From assembly GCF_032854445.1 (NCBI RefSeq), contig NC_088300.1:1674001-1738000 (forward strand): a DNA stretch of 64,000 nt. Reading direction: 5' to 3'. Positions within the stretch are counted from its first letter, which is position 1; each line of letters starts with the position of its first letter. The position numbers and the translations under genes are program-made. A model generated the notes under the pieces. It worked only from the letters and a program-made list of their open reading frames with translations, did not search any database and was not told where the DNA came from. The DNA is from Liolophura sinensis (lineage: Eukaryota; Mollusca; Polyplacophora; Chitonida; Chitonidae). Below, piece by piece: positions 46,236 through 55,852 of this stretch.

Positions 46236-46835
46236 CTATATATACAATCACGATGGCTTTACCCTGCCTTACAGGGGACGAACTGTCAGCAGCCTTTATA
46301 TGTATAGAAACAGGATGGCTTTCCCTCCCTTAAAGGGTACGAACTGTCAAGAGCCTTTTTATATGTATTGGAATAGGCTTGGCTTTCCCTCCCTTAAAGG
46401 GGACGAACTGTCAGCAGCCTTTACATGTATACAAACAGAATGGCTTTCCCTCCCTTAAAGGGGACGAACTGTCAGCAGCCTTTATATGTATACAAAACAC
46501 GATGGCTTTCCCTCCCTTAAAGGGGACGATCTGTCAACAGCCTTTATATGTATACAAACAGAATGGCTTTCCCTCCCTTAAAGGGGACGAACTGTCAACA
46601 GGCCTTTATATGTATACAAACAGAATGCTTTCCCTCCCTTAAAGGGGACGAACTGTCAACAGCCTTTATATGTATACAAACAGAATGGCTTTCCCTCTCT
46701 TAAAGGGGGACGAACTCTCAGCAGCCTTTATATGTAAACATTCAGGGTGGCTTTCCCTGCGTTACAAGGGAACGAACTGTCAGCAACCTTTATATATATA
46801 TGTATACAATCAGTTTGGCTTTCCCTCACATACAG
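46236..46835. repeat. 61-bp array seeded on the gene A exon-4 acceptor
   Basis: Nine copies of a unit near 61 bp (GGCTTTCCCTCCCTTAAAGG + GGACGAACTGTCAG..). The unit contains the acceptor region and the first 15 exonic bases (GGGACGAAGTGTCAG) of exon 4, and the last unit is the real junction. With the preceding donor-derived array it fills the entire intron. Confidence 0.93.
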
Positions 46836-46923
46836 GGGACGAAGTGTCAGGAACCGGATCTCGCTGTGGTTTTCTCGCCCCCACAGTCACTTCTTGAAAT
46901 CATTCCGCCACAAAGACAAGAAG
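46836..46923 (+). CDS. Gene A exon 4
   Basis: Acceptor TCACATACAG and donor AAG|GTAAAA; 88 bp, phase 2 in and phase 0 out. It encodes GRSVRNRISLWFSRPHSHF and ends in KDKK. It aligns with GRTVRNRIMRLFAHPKVRY of gene B exon 4. Confidence 0.8.
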
Positions 46924-47335
46924 GTAAAACATACGTCAGTTTCTTAAACTTACCCACGTTACGGCGGAGATGATTAAATATTGAATCGAAATTTATATCT
47001 GTTCAGAAATAGTCTTGTGTTAAACACTATGCAAATGGTAAAATGCCGAATCTGCATTAAAAAGAAGTACAGGGATGAAGGAGAGCCCAGGTTTAATATA
47101 CATAATATTTAATATATACAATATTTAATATACATAATATACATTTATGTGATCTCTCTGTATTTATAACCATCCTCCACAGATACATTTATCTGTTTTA
47201 GTTATGTTTAAGTTACAGTGGTGCAAACACTGTACCAATTTAAAACAAGTAATCATTAGTCTTGGGTGTCACTTATACGTGTATTATAAAATACTCATCT
47301 CACTGGGAATTTTTTTTATATATTTCTCCACTTAG

Positions 47336-47548
47336 ATCACACGCCATTGCTCTGAAAATGAACGAGTAAAAGGACTGGATGAGAGTAAAAATGGACAAGA
47401 GGATGAGAAAACCCAAGAGACCGACAAGGCGAAAGAGACTCAGGTGAAAGTAATGCAGGCCAATCTCTCAGATACACCTAGATGCAGAGGAGCCTTGTCA
47501 AGAGTGGCTCGTCGGCTACAACGACAGTTCAGAAAGATTTTCAACTGA
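47336..47548 (+). CDS. Gene A exon 5 (terminal coding exon)
   Basis: The acceptor TTTCTCCACTTAG leads to 70 codons and a TGA stop. An acidic, Lys/Glu-rich first half (ENERVKGLDES..) is followed by a basic amphipathic C-terminus ALSRVARRLQRQFRKIFN. Gene B exon 5 ends AVSRVAHRVRCQFRKLFN, so the C-terminus is the best conserved part of the family. Confidence 0.85.
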   Translation: MTRHCSENERVKGLDESKNGQEDEKTQETDKAKETQVKVMQANLSDTPRCRGALSRVARRLQRQFRKIFN

Positions 47549-47814
47549 ACAAACACTGCCATATACTATTTTTTGCTGTACAAAATTTACTTTCTTCTCT
47601 AAAACTCGTGGTCATAGTTTATAGGTTATCTTATTTATATAAGAGTAAAACTTCAATACATATATATCGAAATATAGAATTTATATATATTCGTTCGTTT
47701 TTGGATTTACCTAAAATAAGAAAACTAATGTTTACGGTTGTCTATAATATAGACTTGTGTATGGCATGCAAGCATAAAGTGTAATTTTATTACCAAGTTG
47801 ATATTTAAAATAAA

Positions 47815-48184
47815 AATGATCTCTAGTTTTGATATTTTGTCGCTGGTCTTGTGTTATCTGTCAGGAACTATTTCATAATTTTGTGTAGCAGATATGGAGA
47901 AATAATGTTTCACGAAATACGACTGACCGGTTTAAGTTATTAACTCGATTTCAATTCATGTTTCCATCATGCAACAAATCTAATTCAATGTCCATTCATG
48001 AGTCCATGAATGCATCTTGCGTCCAATGATGGTCGTGTACAGACTAAATCTGCTTTCAACTTCGAGCTTAGATACAAAACTGAAGAAGTTCGTACGAATG
48101 CGCTCCCATATACATTGACTAGTTCATATACTGGTTGGTGTTTTACACCTTTTTAAAGAGCATTTCACTTGTACGATCATAGTT
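47815..48184. other. Intergenic after gene A polyadenylation signal
   Basis: Follows the AATAAA at 47809. It contains a fragment of the dispersed element at about 48127-48182. No gene seen. Confidence 0.5.
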
Positions 48185-49175
48185 TATGTGGATGGTTATG
48201 TAGGATTAGGTCAATATGGTTTAAGTGGATGGTTATGTAGGATTAGGTAAACATGGTTTAAGTGGTTGGTTATATAGGATTAGGTCAACATGGTTTAAGT
48301 GAATGGTTATGTAGGATTAGGTCAACATGGTTTAAGTGGTTGGTTATATAGGATTAGGTCAACATGGTTTAAGTGAATGGTTATGAAGGATTAGGTCAAC
48401 ATGGTTTAAGTGAATGGTTATGTAGGATTAGGTAAACATGGTTTAAGTGGATGGTTATGTAGGATTAGGTCAACATGGTTTAAGTGGATTGTTATGTAGG
48501 ATAAGGTCAACGAGGTTTAAGTGAATAGTTATGTAGGATTAGGCCAACACAGTTTAGGTGGATGGTTATGTAGGATTAGGTCAACATGTTTAAGTGAATG
48601 GTTATGCAGGATTAGGTCAACATGGTTTAAGTAGTTGGTTATATAGGATTAGGTCAACATGGTTTAAGTGAATGGTTATGCAGGATTAGGTCAACATGGT
48701 TTAAGTGGATGGTTATGCAGAATTAGGTCTACATGGTTAAAGTGAATGGTTAGATAGGAGTACGCCAACGTGGTTTAAGTGGGTGGTTAGGCGGGAAAAA
48801 TCAACATGGTTTAAGCCGATGGTTATGCAGGATCTGTCTTCATGGTTTAAGTAGGTAGTTATGCAGGATTAGGTCAACAAGGTTTAAGTGGATGGTTATG
48901 TAGGATTAGGTCAACATGGTTCAAGTGGATGAACTACTGAGGATTAGGTCAACATGGTTTAAGTGAAATGTTATGTAGGATTAGGTCACCATGCTTTAAA
49001 GTTGTTGGTTATGCTGGATTAGGTCAACCTGGTTTAAGTGGATGGTTATGCAGGATTAGGCTATACAGACTGGATCAACGTGGGTGAAATAATGGTCACA
49101 CAACGTTGGGTCAACATCGTGGATATGAAGGATCAAATAGGACTGGGTCATCATGTTGAAAGTGGATGGTCATAC
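48185..49175. repeat. 37-bp minisatellite between genes A and B
   Basis: About 26 copies of a 37-bp unit (GTTTAAGTGGATGGTTATGT + AGGATTAGGTCAACATG), progressively diverged towards the right end. Confidence 0.94.
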
Positions 49176-49628
49176 TTGATTGGGTCAGCATGGTTGAAGT
49201 GTATCGCCACAGATAGGTAGATTAAGCAAACGAAATGTTTATAATTGCACATATAATTGTCGGCTTTGATGAAATGAAAAGCCATGATGCACGAGTGATT
49301 AATGGATTGGAATCCACTTTCATACCTCTTCTCGGAAATCGGGTCGCTTTATTGAGCCACTGCACCATTAATGGAAAACGTTACGAAAAGTTTTATTTAG
49401 GATGTTTTGTGAAAGTGCCTCGGATAGTGTTTTCTGGGAATTTAATGTCGCGTATCTGTATATCTGGTTGTAGTTCGACAGCGTCTTCTTGCTACACGTC
49501 AGTCCCATTGCTGACATATTTATAGCGCTGCCAAACTAAATTACACTAGACATGACACCTCCTGTGTCACAGTATACTGACAACGGATTTTCTGACACTT
49601 GATCAGTCCCATGAATATGCGTTGAAGA
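49176..49628. other. Intergenic, upstream of gene B
   Basis: No gene supported; the 96-codon frame at 49235-49525 has no recognisable feature. Confidence 0.45.
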
Positions 49629-50026
49629 TGACGTCAAAGCTATGGGGAGAAGATGACGTCATTTCTGAATAAATCAAAACCGATCGTGGACGGAAAATAT
49701 GCATAACATAATCTTTGTTTGATAGCTCCTTTTCATGCATCCTTTAATGTGACTTAATAGGGAACTCATAAAACCCCTTCCCTGTGTTGCTCGTCCTCGA
49801 GTGTCCCATTCTGACAGGTAACCATAAGAAACATTTGACGTCAAAAAATGGCATCAGGACCATTGTTGCCGGTTTTTATGAGGTCAGCTAGTGACGTCAT
49901 AATGCCTGCTGTGAGCTATTTTCAATGACGCCTGTGAAAACGTGATAAGTTACGAAAGGATTGTCTGTTACGTCACCACATTGTTTGAGAAGAGAACATC
50001 AAATATCGATAGAAGAAAAAGACTTC
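49629..50026 (+). promoter_or_regulatory. Gene B promoter region: cluster of TGACGTCA palindromes
   Basis: Four perfect TGACGTCA palindromes at 49629, 49654, 49836 and 49892 lie within 270 bp, plus half sites TGACGCC (about 49926) and TACGTCAC (about 49969). This is the classical CRE sequence. Gene A has a comparable but smaller set. Confidence 0.6.
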
Positions 50027-50094
50027 ATGCAAAACGGCCTACCAATATTGTCCTTCCGGCTTCCTATGAGACGGCATTTGGGAGGAGATGACGT
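50027..50094 (+). CDS. Gene B exon 1
   Basis: ATG (context TTCATGC, weak) to donor ACGT|GTAAGT; 68 bp, phase 2 out. It encodes MQNGLPILSFRLPMRRHLGG then DD. Confidence 0.75.
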
Positions 50095-50475
50095 GTAAGT
50101 TTGGTTTAAGGGTGGGGTGAGGAATAAATTCGGCGAGATCGGGACGCCGATGAAGTGTGGGTGTCGGGTTGCGGACTGGACAGTATAAATGCGATAAGCT
50201 TTAAATACACGACTATTGTCACACTGTAAATAGCTGTCACAGGAGAATACATAATATGTTAATTTGTTGGCTTTCATACAAATTTATACATTCACCTTCT
50301 CAGTGCTAGACAGTGTGCACCGTACAGGTCTCTGTGCAGCACATTATACCACTGTACATTTTTGTCACATCTCTGTCTTTCTCTATTTAATCGAGTCTCT
50401 TTTAGAACAACTTCTTACATTTAAAACATTATTTTGAGAGTTTGTGAAATTTGTAAATTGTTATATCTCAAATAG

Positions 50476-50567
50476 ATCCCATCGGAGCATCTCAGTAATC
50501 TGGGTGTCCCGGTCTACCACGGTGCAGTACCACGGATATCCATCCACGGACCACATTCCTCACTCAG
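50476..50567 (+). CDS. Gene B exon 2
   Basis: Acceptor ATATCTCAAATAG and donor TCAG|GTATAT; 92 bp, phase 2 in and phase 1 out. It encodes VSHRSISVIWVSRSTTVQ then YHGYPSTDHIPHS. It serves as the frame reference for the shifted gene A exon 2. Confidence 0.78.
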
Positions 50568-51690
50568 GTATATGGAATTTTAGTTTAATCTCTTGCTGTA
50601 CTAAAACATTTCCGTACTAAGACAACGATTTCCTGCCTCACCGCCCAGTTACGAAATGATGGATAGTTTCAACTTTGACATCGCTAATTATCCTTACTTT
50701 GAAAGCAATACACATAACTGTCTTGCATAATAGCATATCTCGAATTTTAATATTTGTCTGATCGTAATCATGTGTTGTGTGACGTTTTCAATCAACGTCG
50801 CTCATTATTCCTTCTAAACCTATAGAGTGTCAGGATATTCCATCAAGTCCTTCGCTATAACACTCTCCACTTAAATTTTACAATCAAGATAACCATCTGT
50901 GAGTAAATATATGGACGGAGTGTCTAGTGTGTGGCGATCTGCTTCATAATTGTGTCTAATTCCGGTTTATCTGGGAGCGGGTTTTGGTGTTGCATATGCA
51001 TCGCCACGTCTCGCCCTATGGACAGTTGCAACACAAAAACAACTGTCATACTCATACTTCTGAACAATGAAAATTTATATACATATATGGTTTACTATTT
51101 GGATACTGATTATGTTTACACACATAAAACGTCCCTTGCCAATTTTCGGCTTTATTGAAAACTGCTAACTGATTCTGTTTTCATTGATTCATCCTAATTC
51201 CTTATGTGCGTTTTTTGGTGGTTTCCTTTAAACGTAATCTAAATTGCCCTTAAACAAAAATTATTAAAATAGACGGTACATGACGCATTACATTTATTCG
51301 TATACATCGTCGAGTGTCTGGATTGTAACGCATAGATTTGCTATTTACCATGTAATGTGTGTATATTTATATTTATGTATTTATGTATTTATTTATTTAT
51401 TTATTTATTTATTTATTTGGTGTTTTAAGCTGTACTCAAGAATATTTCATTTATACCAGCAGTATGTATATTTGTGTATGCATGCAGTAGTCGGTTCAAG
51501 GCTGTGAATTGCACACATTGTCTGTAGGAACATTTATTTATGTATCATATATCAACCCAAAGGTAACACATGCTGAAATAATTTGACCGTTCCTGACGAC
51601 TGCAAACACAGGGCATCGAAAATAAAGAGTATCACAAAACATGATTTCAATATTCTGAGTTCTATTTTTCGGATTTTGATTTACTCCAAA
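50568..51690 (+). other. Gene B intron 2, left part
   Basis: AT-rich. It contains a (TTTA)n microsatellite and a dispersed-element fragment at about 51365-51465. No exon recognised. Confidence 0.5.
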
Positions 51691-51806
51691 CTCAATGTTG
51701 TGCGTTGTATCTATATGCAGGATCAGGGAGTCCATCAATACTGTACGTTGTATCTATATGTAGGAGCAATGAGTTCATCAGTGTCGTATGTTGTTTCTGT
51801 CTACAG
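51678..51806. repeat. Three-copy 43-bp repeat of a 3' splice site
   Basis: Three units, each ending in an acceptor: TCTATATGCAG (to 51720), TCTATATGTAG (to 51763) and TTCTGTCTACAG (to 51806), spaced exactly 43 bp apart, each followed by G-A-[TG]-C. The last one leads into the candidate exon at 51807. Confidence 0.85.
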
Positions 51807-51955
51807 GAGCACTCCACTCGTCCAGAAGAACTGCTAAGCCCTGTATACCAGATTTCTCTGCGTCAACAACACCGGGAGAGACGGAGAAGGTTTCCAAGTC
51901 TGAACAAATCCAGGCCTCTCGAGGATCAGACTCTTCCGGTGCTGTTGGCTCTTAG
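51807..51955 (+). CDS. Gene B candidate alternative terminal exon
   Basis: A strong acceptor (TTGTTTCTGTCTACAG) is followed by GC-rich sequence that, in the phase left by exon 2, stays open for 48 codons (..SASTTPGETEKVSKSEQI..) to TAG. It is skipped in the main five-exon model. Downstream, other frames remain open through a proline-rich stretch (about 52030-52190, repeats of CCACCGCAGCCAACCC), so a different reading frame cannot be ruled out. No homology recognised. Confidence 0.35.
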
Positions 51956-52746
51956 CCCAATTCAAAACCCTAGGAGAGATGTCTTCAGACCAAACCGACA
52001 AGCCATCTACACACCAGTCATCCAAACAGCCATCTCCACCTCACCCGATTCCACCGCAGCCGATCCACCTCAGCCAACCCCACCGCAGCCAACCCCACCG
52101 CCTCCAATCCCACACGAAGCCAACCCCACCCGGGCCAACACCCAGCCCTCCCCGTGCAGCCAACCAAAAAGTCTTAGAGGGACGAAATAAAGCAAACAGG
52201 CGCTGTCGCACAAGGAGAAGCAACGTGTACTTCGGGTATATACTATGTACCGGCATCAACCCAGTGAAGCTAGTATTAATTAAGATATTTATTTATTTCA
52301 TTGTCATATATTGCCGTACCCTGTTCCGGATTTTCATTGATATGACAGAGGTCAGGCATAAGGGTGGATGACGCTGAGTACGCAGAGTGACCCACCGACA
52401 TTCTTCAGGTATTCTGCCTGACACACCTCTTGACTTAAAGTCGCATATGAGACAGTGAGAAGTGAGAGATTTCCTCATTATTATAATCAATAATTGATTG
52501 CATTAATCAGTCAATACTTAGGGTAGCCCACCATGTAGACCTAACAATTTATACAGGTTTTTAGCCCAAACTATGAAAAGGAAATTTCAGGTTTAGTCAT
52601 GCTATAAAACATGAATTGAACCAAAGTATGTAATCAAAAGTACCTGCTGAATTTAAAATGTTTACCATCAGCGATTTTAATCGTTCGTGATTACGATAAG
52701 AACACGACAGTATTACCATCCATGAAATACAATCTTTTTGTTTCAG

Positions 52747-52801
52747 ACAAAAGGAAAGGTGAGAAAATCATGGCCGACAGAAGTGATATCAGCAATGACA
52801 G
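52747..52801 (+). CDS. Gene B exon 3
   Basis: Acceptor CTTTTTGTTTCAG and donor ACAG|GTAAAT; 55 bp, phase 1 in and phase 2 out. It encodes DKRKGEKIMADRSDISND, collinear with gene A exon 3. Confidence 0.78.
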
Positions 52802-53024
52802 GTAAATTTACTTTGGGAGGTGACTCTCGCGTCAGGCAAACAATTTATGTCCAGTTGTTACTTTGTAAAAAAAAAAAATTCTCCAAATTTTCAACATTAT
52901 CTAATTTTTAGGATTTGTGTTAGGCTGTTTCTCTTGAATCATGCATACAATTCGATTAATAAAGAGTGTCTATACACTTCAAGGTATTTGAAGACCAGTG
53001 GAGGCTAAATGAGGCTAAGTTGTT

Positions 53025-53378
53025 GCACACCCTTACGTAAACTGCTGTATCTTTACGTTTGTGCAAACTGCTGTATGGTTACGTTTGTGCAAACTGCTGT
53101 ATGGATGCGTTTGTGCAAACTGCTGTATGGTCACGTTCGTGCAAACTGCTGTATGGTTATGTTTGTGCAAACTGCTGTATGGTTACGTTTGTGCAAACTG
53201 CTGTATGGTTACGTTTATGCAAACTCTTGTACGATTACGATTGTGCAAACTGCTGTTTGATTTAGTTTGTTCAAATTGTTGTAAGGTTACGTTTGAGCAA
53301 CTGTTGAGTGATTACGTTTGTGCAAACTGTTGTATGTTTACGTTTGTACAAACCGTTGTATGGTTACGTTTTGATGCC
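53025..53378. repeat. 26-bp minisatellite in gene B intron 3
   Basis: About 13 copies of GGTTACGTTTGTGCAAACTG + CTGTAT. The several simultaneously open frames here are repeat artefacts. Confidence 0.94.
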
Positions 53379-53494
53379 GAGTACAAAACACCTCATCACT
53401 TAGTATGCGGCGTTATATACTTGTTTTTGGTGAGCAACCTGTCCATACAAGTGAATCCTCACCATACCTGGCTCATCCCATACCAAAGCACTCG

Positions 53495-53835
53495 ACAACG
53501 TTCTTAGTACACGTCATCCTTCTCAGTACACCCAACCCTTCACAGTACAAATCATCCTTCTCAGTACACGTCATCCTTTTTAGTACACGTCACACTTCAC
53601 AGTATACGTCATCCTTCTCAGTACAGGTCACCCGTAACGTCTCTGTACACATTAATCCCCTCATTACAAGTCATCCTTCTCAGCACACGGCACCTTTTTT
53701 GGGACATGTCACGTTCTCATGACGTCATTTTCTCTACACGTCCCCCTCCTCAGCACACGTTCTCGTCACGTCACAGTACACGCCAACTACCTCAGTACAC
53801 GCCAAGTATCTCAGTACACGACAGCTACCACCTAG
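53495..53835. repeat. Degenerate 19-20-bp array (AGTACACGTCATCCTTCTC)
   Basis: About 16 imperfect copies of CAGTACACGTCATCCTTCTC-type units in gene B intron 3. No splice-site core seen. Confidence 0.8.
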
Positions 53836-53910
53836 CCATACGCGATCTCCCTTCTCTACACGTCATCACTTCTTGATATGCTCTCTATAACTCTGGCCTC
53901 CGTCTCTTAA

Positions 53911-53970
53911 GTGACATATTCTTGAGTATGGCGTAAAACACCAATCAAATAAATAAATTAATTAATTATT
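53911..53970 (-). repeat. Dispersed SINE-like element, tail fragment
   Basis: On the minus strand this reads (TTTA)n, GATTGGTGTTTTACGCCATA, CTCAAGAATAT. It lies immediately upstream of the gene B exon-4 acceptor, so its reverse-complement tail (AATTAATTATTTTTTAAG) supplies part of the polypyrimidine region. Confidence 0.78.
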
Positions 53971-53983
53971 TTTTAAGTTGCAG

Positions 53984-54065
53984 GGGGCGAACTGTCAGGA
54001 ACCGAATTATGCGATTGTTTGCTCACCCAAAGGTTCGGTACCTTAAACTGCCCATCAAACACAAG
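53984..54065 (+). CDS. Gene B exon 4
   Basis: Acceptor TTAAGTTGCAG and donor AAG|GTAGGT; 82 bp, phase 2 in and phase 0 out. It encodes GRTVRNRIMRLFAHPKVRY and a basic end (IKHK). Unlike gene A, no array adjoins this acceptor. Confidence 0.8.
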
Positions 54066-55345
54066 GTAGGTAAAAAACTACTGTTTGATTCTTAAGATCT
54101 TTAAGAATTTTAATGATTAAACAAAGCTGGGAACGATAATAAATAAGCAAAATAACTCCGAAGAAATTCATTGTGACGATCTCAATATTTTGACTTTAAT
54201 TAAGTCATCCTCAGGAAAAAGTGTGCCAAATGAATGGATTACTGCATGGAGTATAATATGACTGAACAGGCGACATCAGTTGACAGGTTATTGTCCATAA
54301 AGTAGATAATAAACACTGAAAAGGTGAATAATATGTTAAGAGTATGTTATAGTTTTCTTATCTTAAGATAATGCACATGATGACATATACATGCAATTGG
54401 CTATATAAGGATCTTTATAAATATATAAACACATATTTATGCATCTTTATGAATATTAAAAAAAACACTTTCTGAAGATTGGAAGAATAAAGTAAAAATA
54501 AAAAATGCAGCCTACCTAAACAATTGAAGCTCTTTAGAGGTCATAATCTCATGGTTTGTATACATCTGGTACATAAAATTATGTGGAAGTGCATTTTTTT
54601 TCACAACATACTCATGTGTAAACAACATACTGCATGTGTGCACAACATTCTGCATGTGTACACAACGTACACAGTAGTTTTTAGAGAGTATGCTGACGAG
54701 AAAATAAATCATGCATGTTAAATTTGATAATATTTGACCATTTAGATGTCACCTATGTGTACATTTGAGCACGCATATGCAAACTGATATAATCAGATTA
54801 AGACACAATTGGAAAATAAACAGAATTACATGGCCAGATAAACACCAATGTGCTTGGGGAAATATTATCACGGCATTTATCCATAAATTCTAACCCTTTT
54901 CTAACCATACTGTGAACATGCAGTAAGGTCACATCAGGTTTTATCACTTAACACACGCAGACTGCTAAACTTGCACATTCAAAATGCATACACATACAGA
55001 GCTAAAAATCGACAATCCGACAGTAAAACGTACGAAAATAGTGCGATGACCTTATTGATACGCACGAGGTGGGTCCCAGCAGTCCACCATGTGCAGGTAA
55101 AACATTTGTTAAAAGCATTGTACTCGACTGGAAAAACTGCAATACGAAAAGCTTTACTGATTTCATTGACAGTGATTATATATACTAACTTCGTTTACTA
55201 TTTTCTTTGCCTTTAACATGTATGTATGTGGTTTCTTTTGACAGTCATTAGGGGCATCTTTTCTGTTTGAATACTCTAACTTACGAAGAATTACACATCA
55301 AGAAAGCCCCTAATACGTTCGTCTTACAAACTTTTGTCCAAACAG
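54066..55345 (+). other. Gene B intron 4
   Basis: AT-rich intron with a short repeat ACAACATACTGCATGTGTAC at about 54604-54672 (three copies). No exon recognised. Confidence 0.5.
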
Positions 55346-55552
55346 AAAATACTCAACAGTATGGCGGTTAAAGAGATGGATGAATACGAAGCAAACAATG
55401 ATGGACAAGATTGTCAGGAAAATGAAAAGAATGGTGACAAAGTGAAAGTCATAGCAACACATAGGCTTACAACCGGAAACCCCAGAAGATGGAGCGCCGT
55501 GTCACGTGTTGCTCACCGCGTTCGGTGTCAGTTTAGAAAGCTTTTCAACTGA
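55346..55552 (+). CDS. Gene B exon 5 (terminal coding exon)
   Basis: The acceptor TTGTCCAAACAG is followed by 68 codons in phase 0 and TGA. The acidic first part (KEMDEYEANNDGQDCQENEK) and basic end AVSRVAHRVRCQFRKLFN parallel gene A exon 5. A second possible acceptor, CTCAACAG, nine codons further on, would need phase 2 and is not compatible. Confidence 0.82.
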   Translation, partial: KILNSMAVKEMDEYEANNDGQDCQENEKNGDKVKVIATHRLTTGNPRRWSAVSRVAHRVRCQFRKLFN

Positions 55553-55852
55553 TACACAATTCCCTCAATGTTGCACAGATGCAAACTATATTTTGTACAT
55601 TCGTTTGTAAAAATCTCCTGAATAGTTTTATGGATTATTACCTTTGTATGTAGGCCTACTATATGTATAAATGTTGAAAAATTAACAGTTGATCTCTCGT
55701 GTATAGATTAAGTTCAATGAATCTGTTCTAATGTACAGTCTATATTTGTGTGTGTAAATCTGTCAGTTGCTGTAGTATATTTTGAATACAGCTTTTCAAT
55801 GTTCACACTTGTACAGACGGCGAATCTCTATACCACTTGTGGTCTAAATAAA

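Larger units (their letters stand above)
43615..47548 (+). other. Gene A: five-exon gene of an unrecognised family, whole locus
   Basis: Exons 43615-43673, 44801-44894, 45843/45845-45900, 46836-46923 and 47336-47548 form a gene whose exon number, phases and sequence parallel gene B at 50.0-55.6 kb. Predicted product: about 169 residues if the second AG of the exon-3 acceptor is used. Conserved points: P-x-R-x-H-x-GGDD at the end of exon 1, RGR[ST]VRNRI at the start of exon 4, and a basic C-terminal helix (SRVARRLQRQFRKIFN). No signal peptide or membrane segment. I do not recognise the family. An AATAAA lies at 47809-47814. Confidence 0.75.
50027..55552 (+). other. Gene B: five-exon paralogue of gene A, whole locus
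   Basis: Exons 50027-50094, 50476-50567, 52747-52801, 53984-54065 and 55346-55552 join with perfect phase agreement into about 167 codons ending at TGA. The arrangement matches gene A exon by exon, so the two are tandem duplicates in the same orientation. The protein is basic at its centre and C-terminus and acidic in early exon 5, with no signal peptide or membrane segment. AATAAA lies at 55847-55852. A possible alternative terminal exon is at 51807-51955. I do not recognise the family. Confidence 0.8.

Noticed and set aside
51979-52371. 130-codon frame with a proline-rich part and a hydrophobic end
   Set aside because: It is not in the phase left by gene B exon 2, and its start ATG lies inside the candidate alternative exon region. 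Overlapping frames are also open, so none can be preferred by eye.
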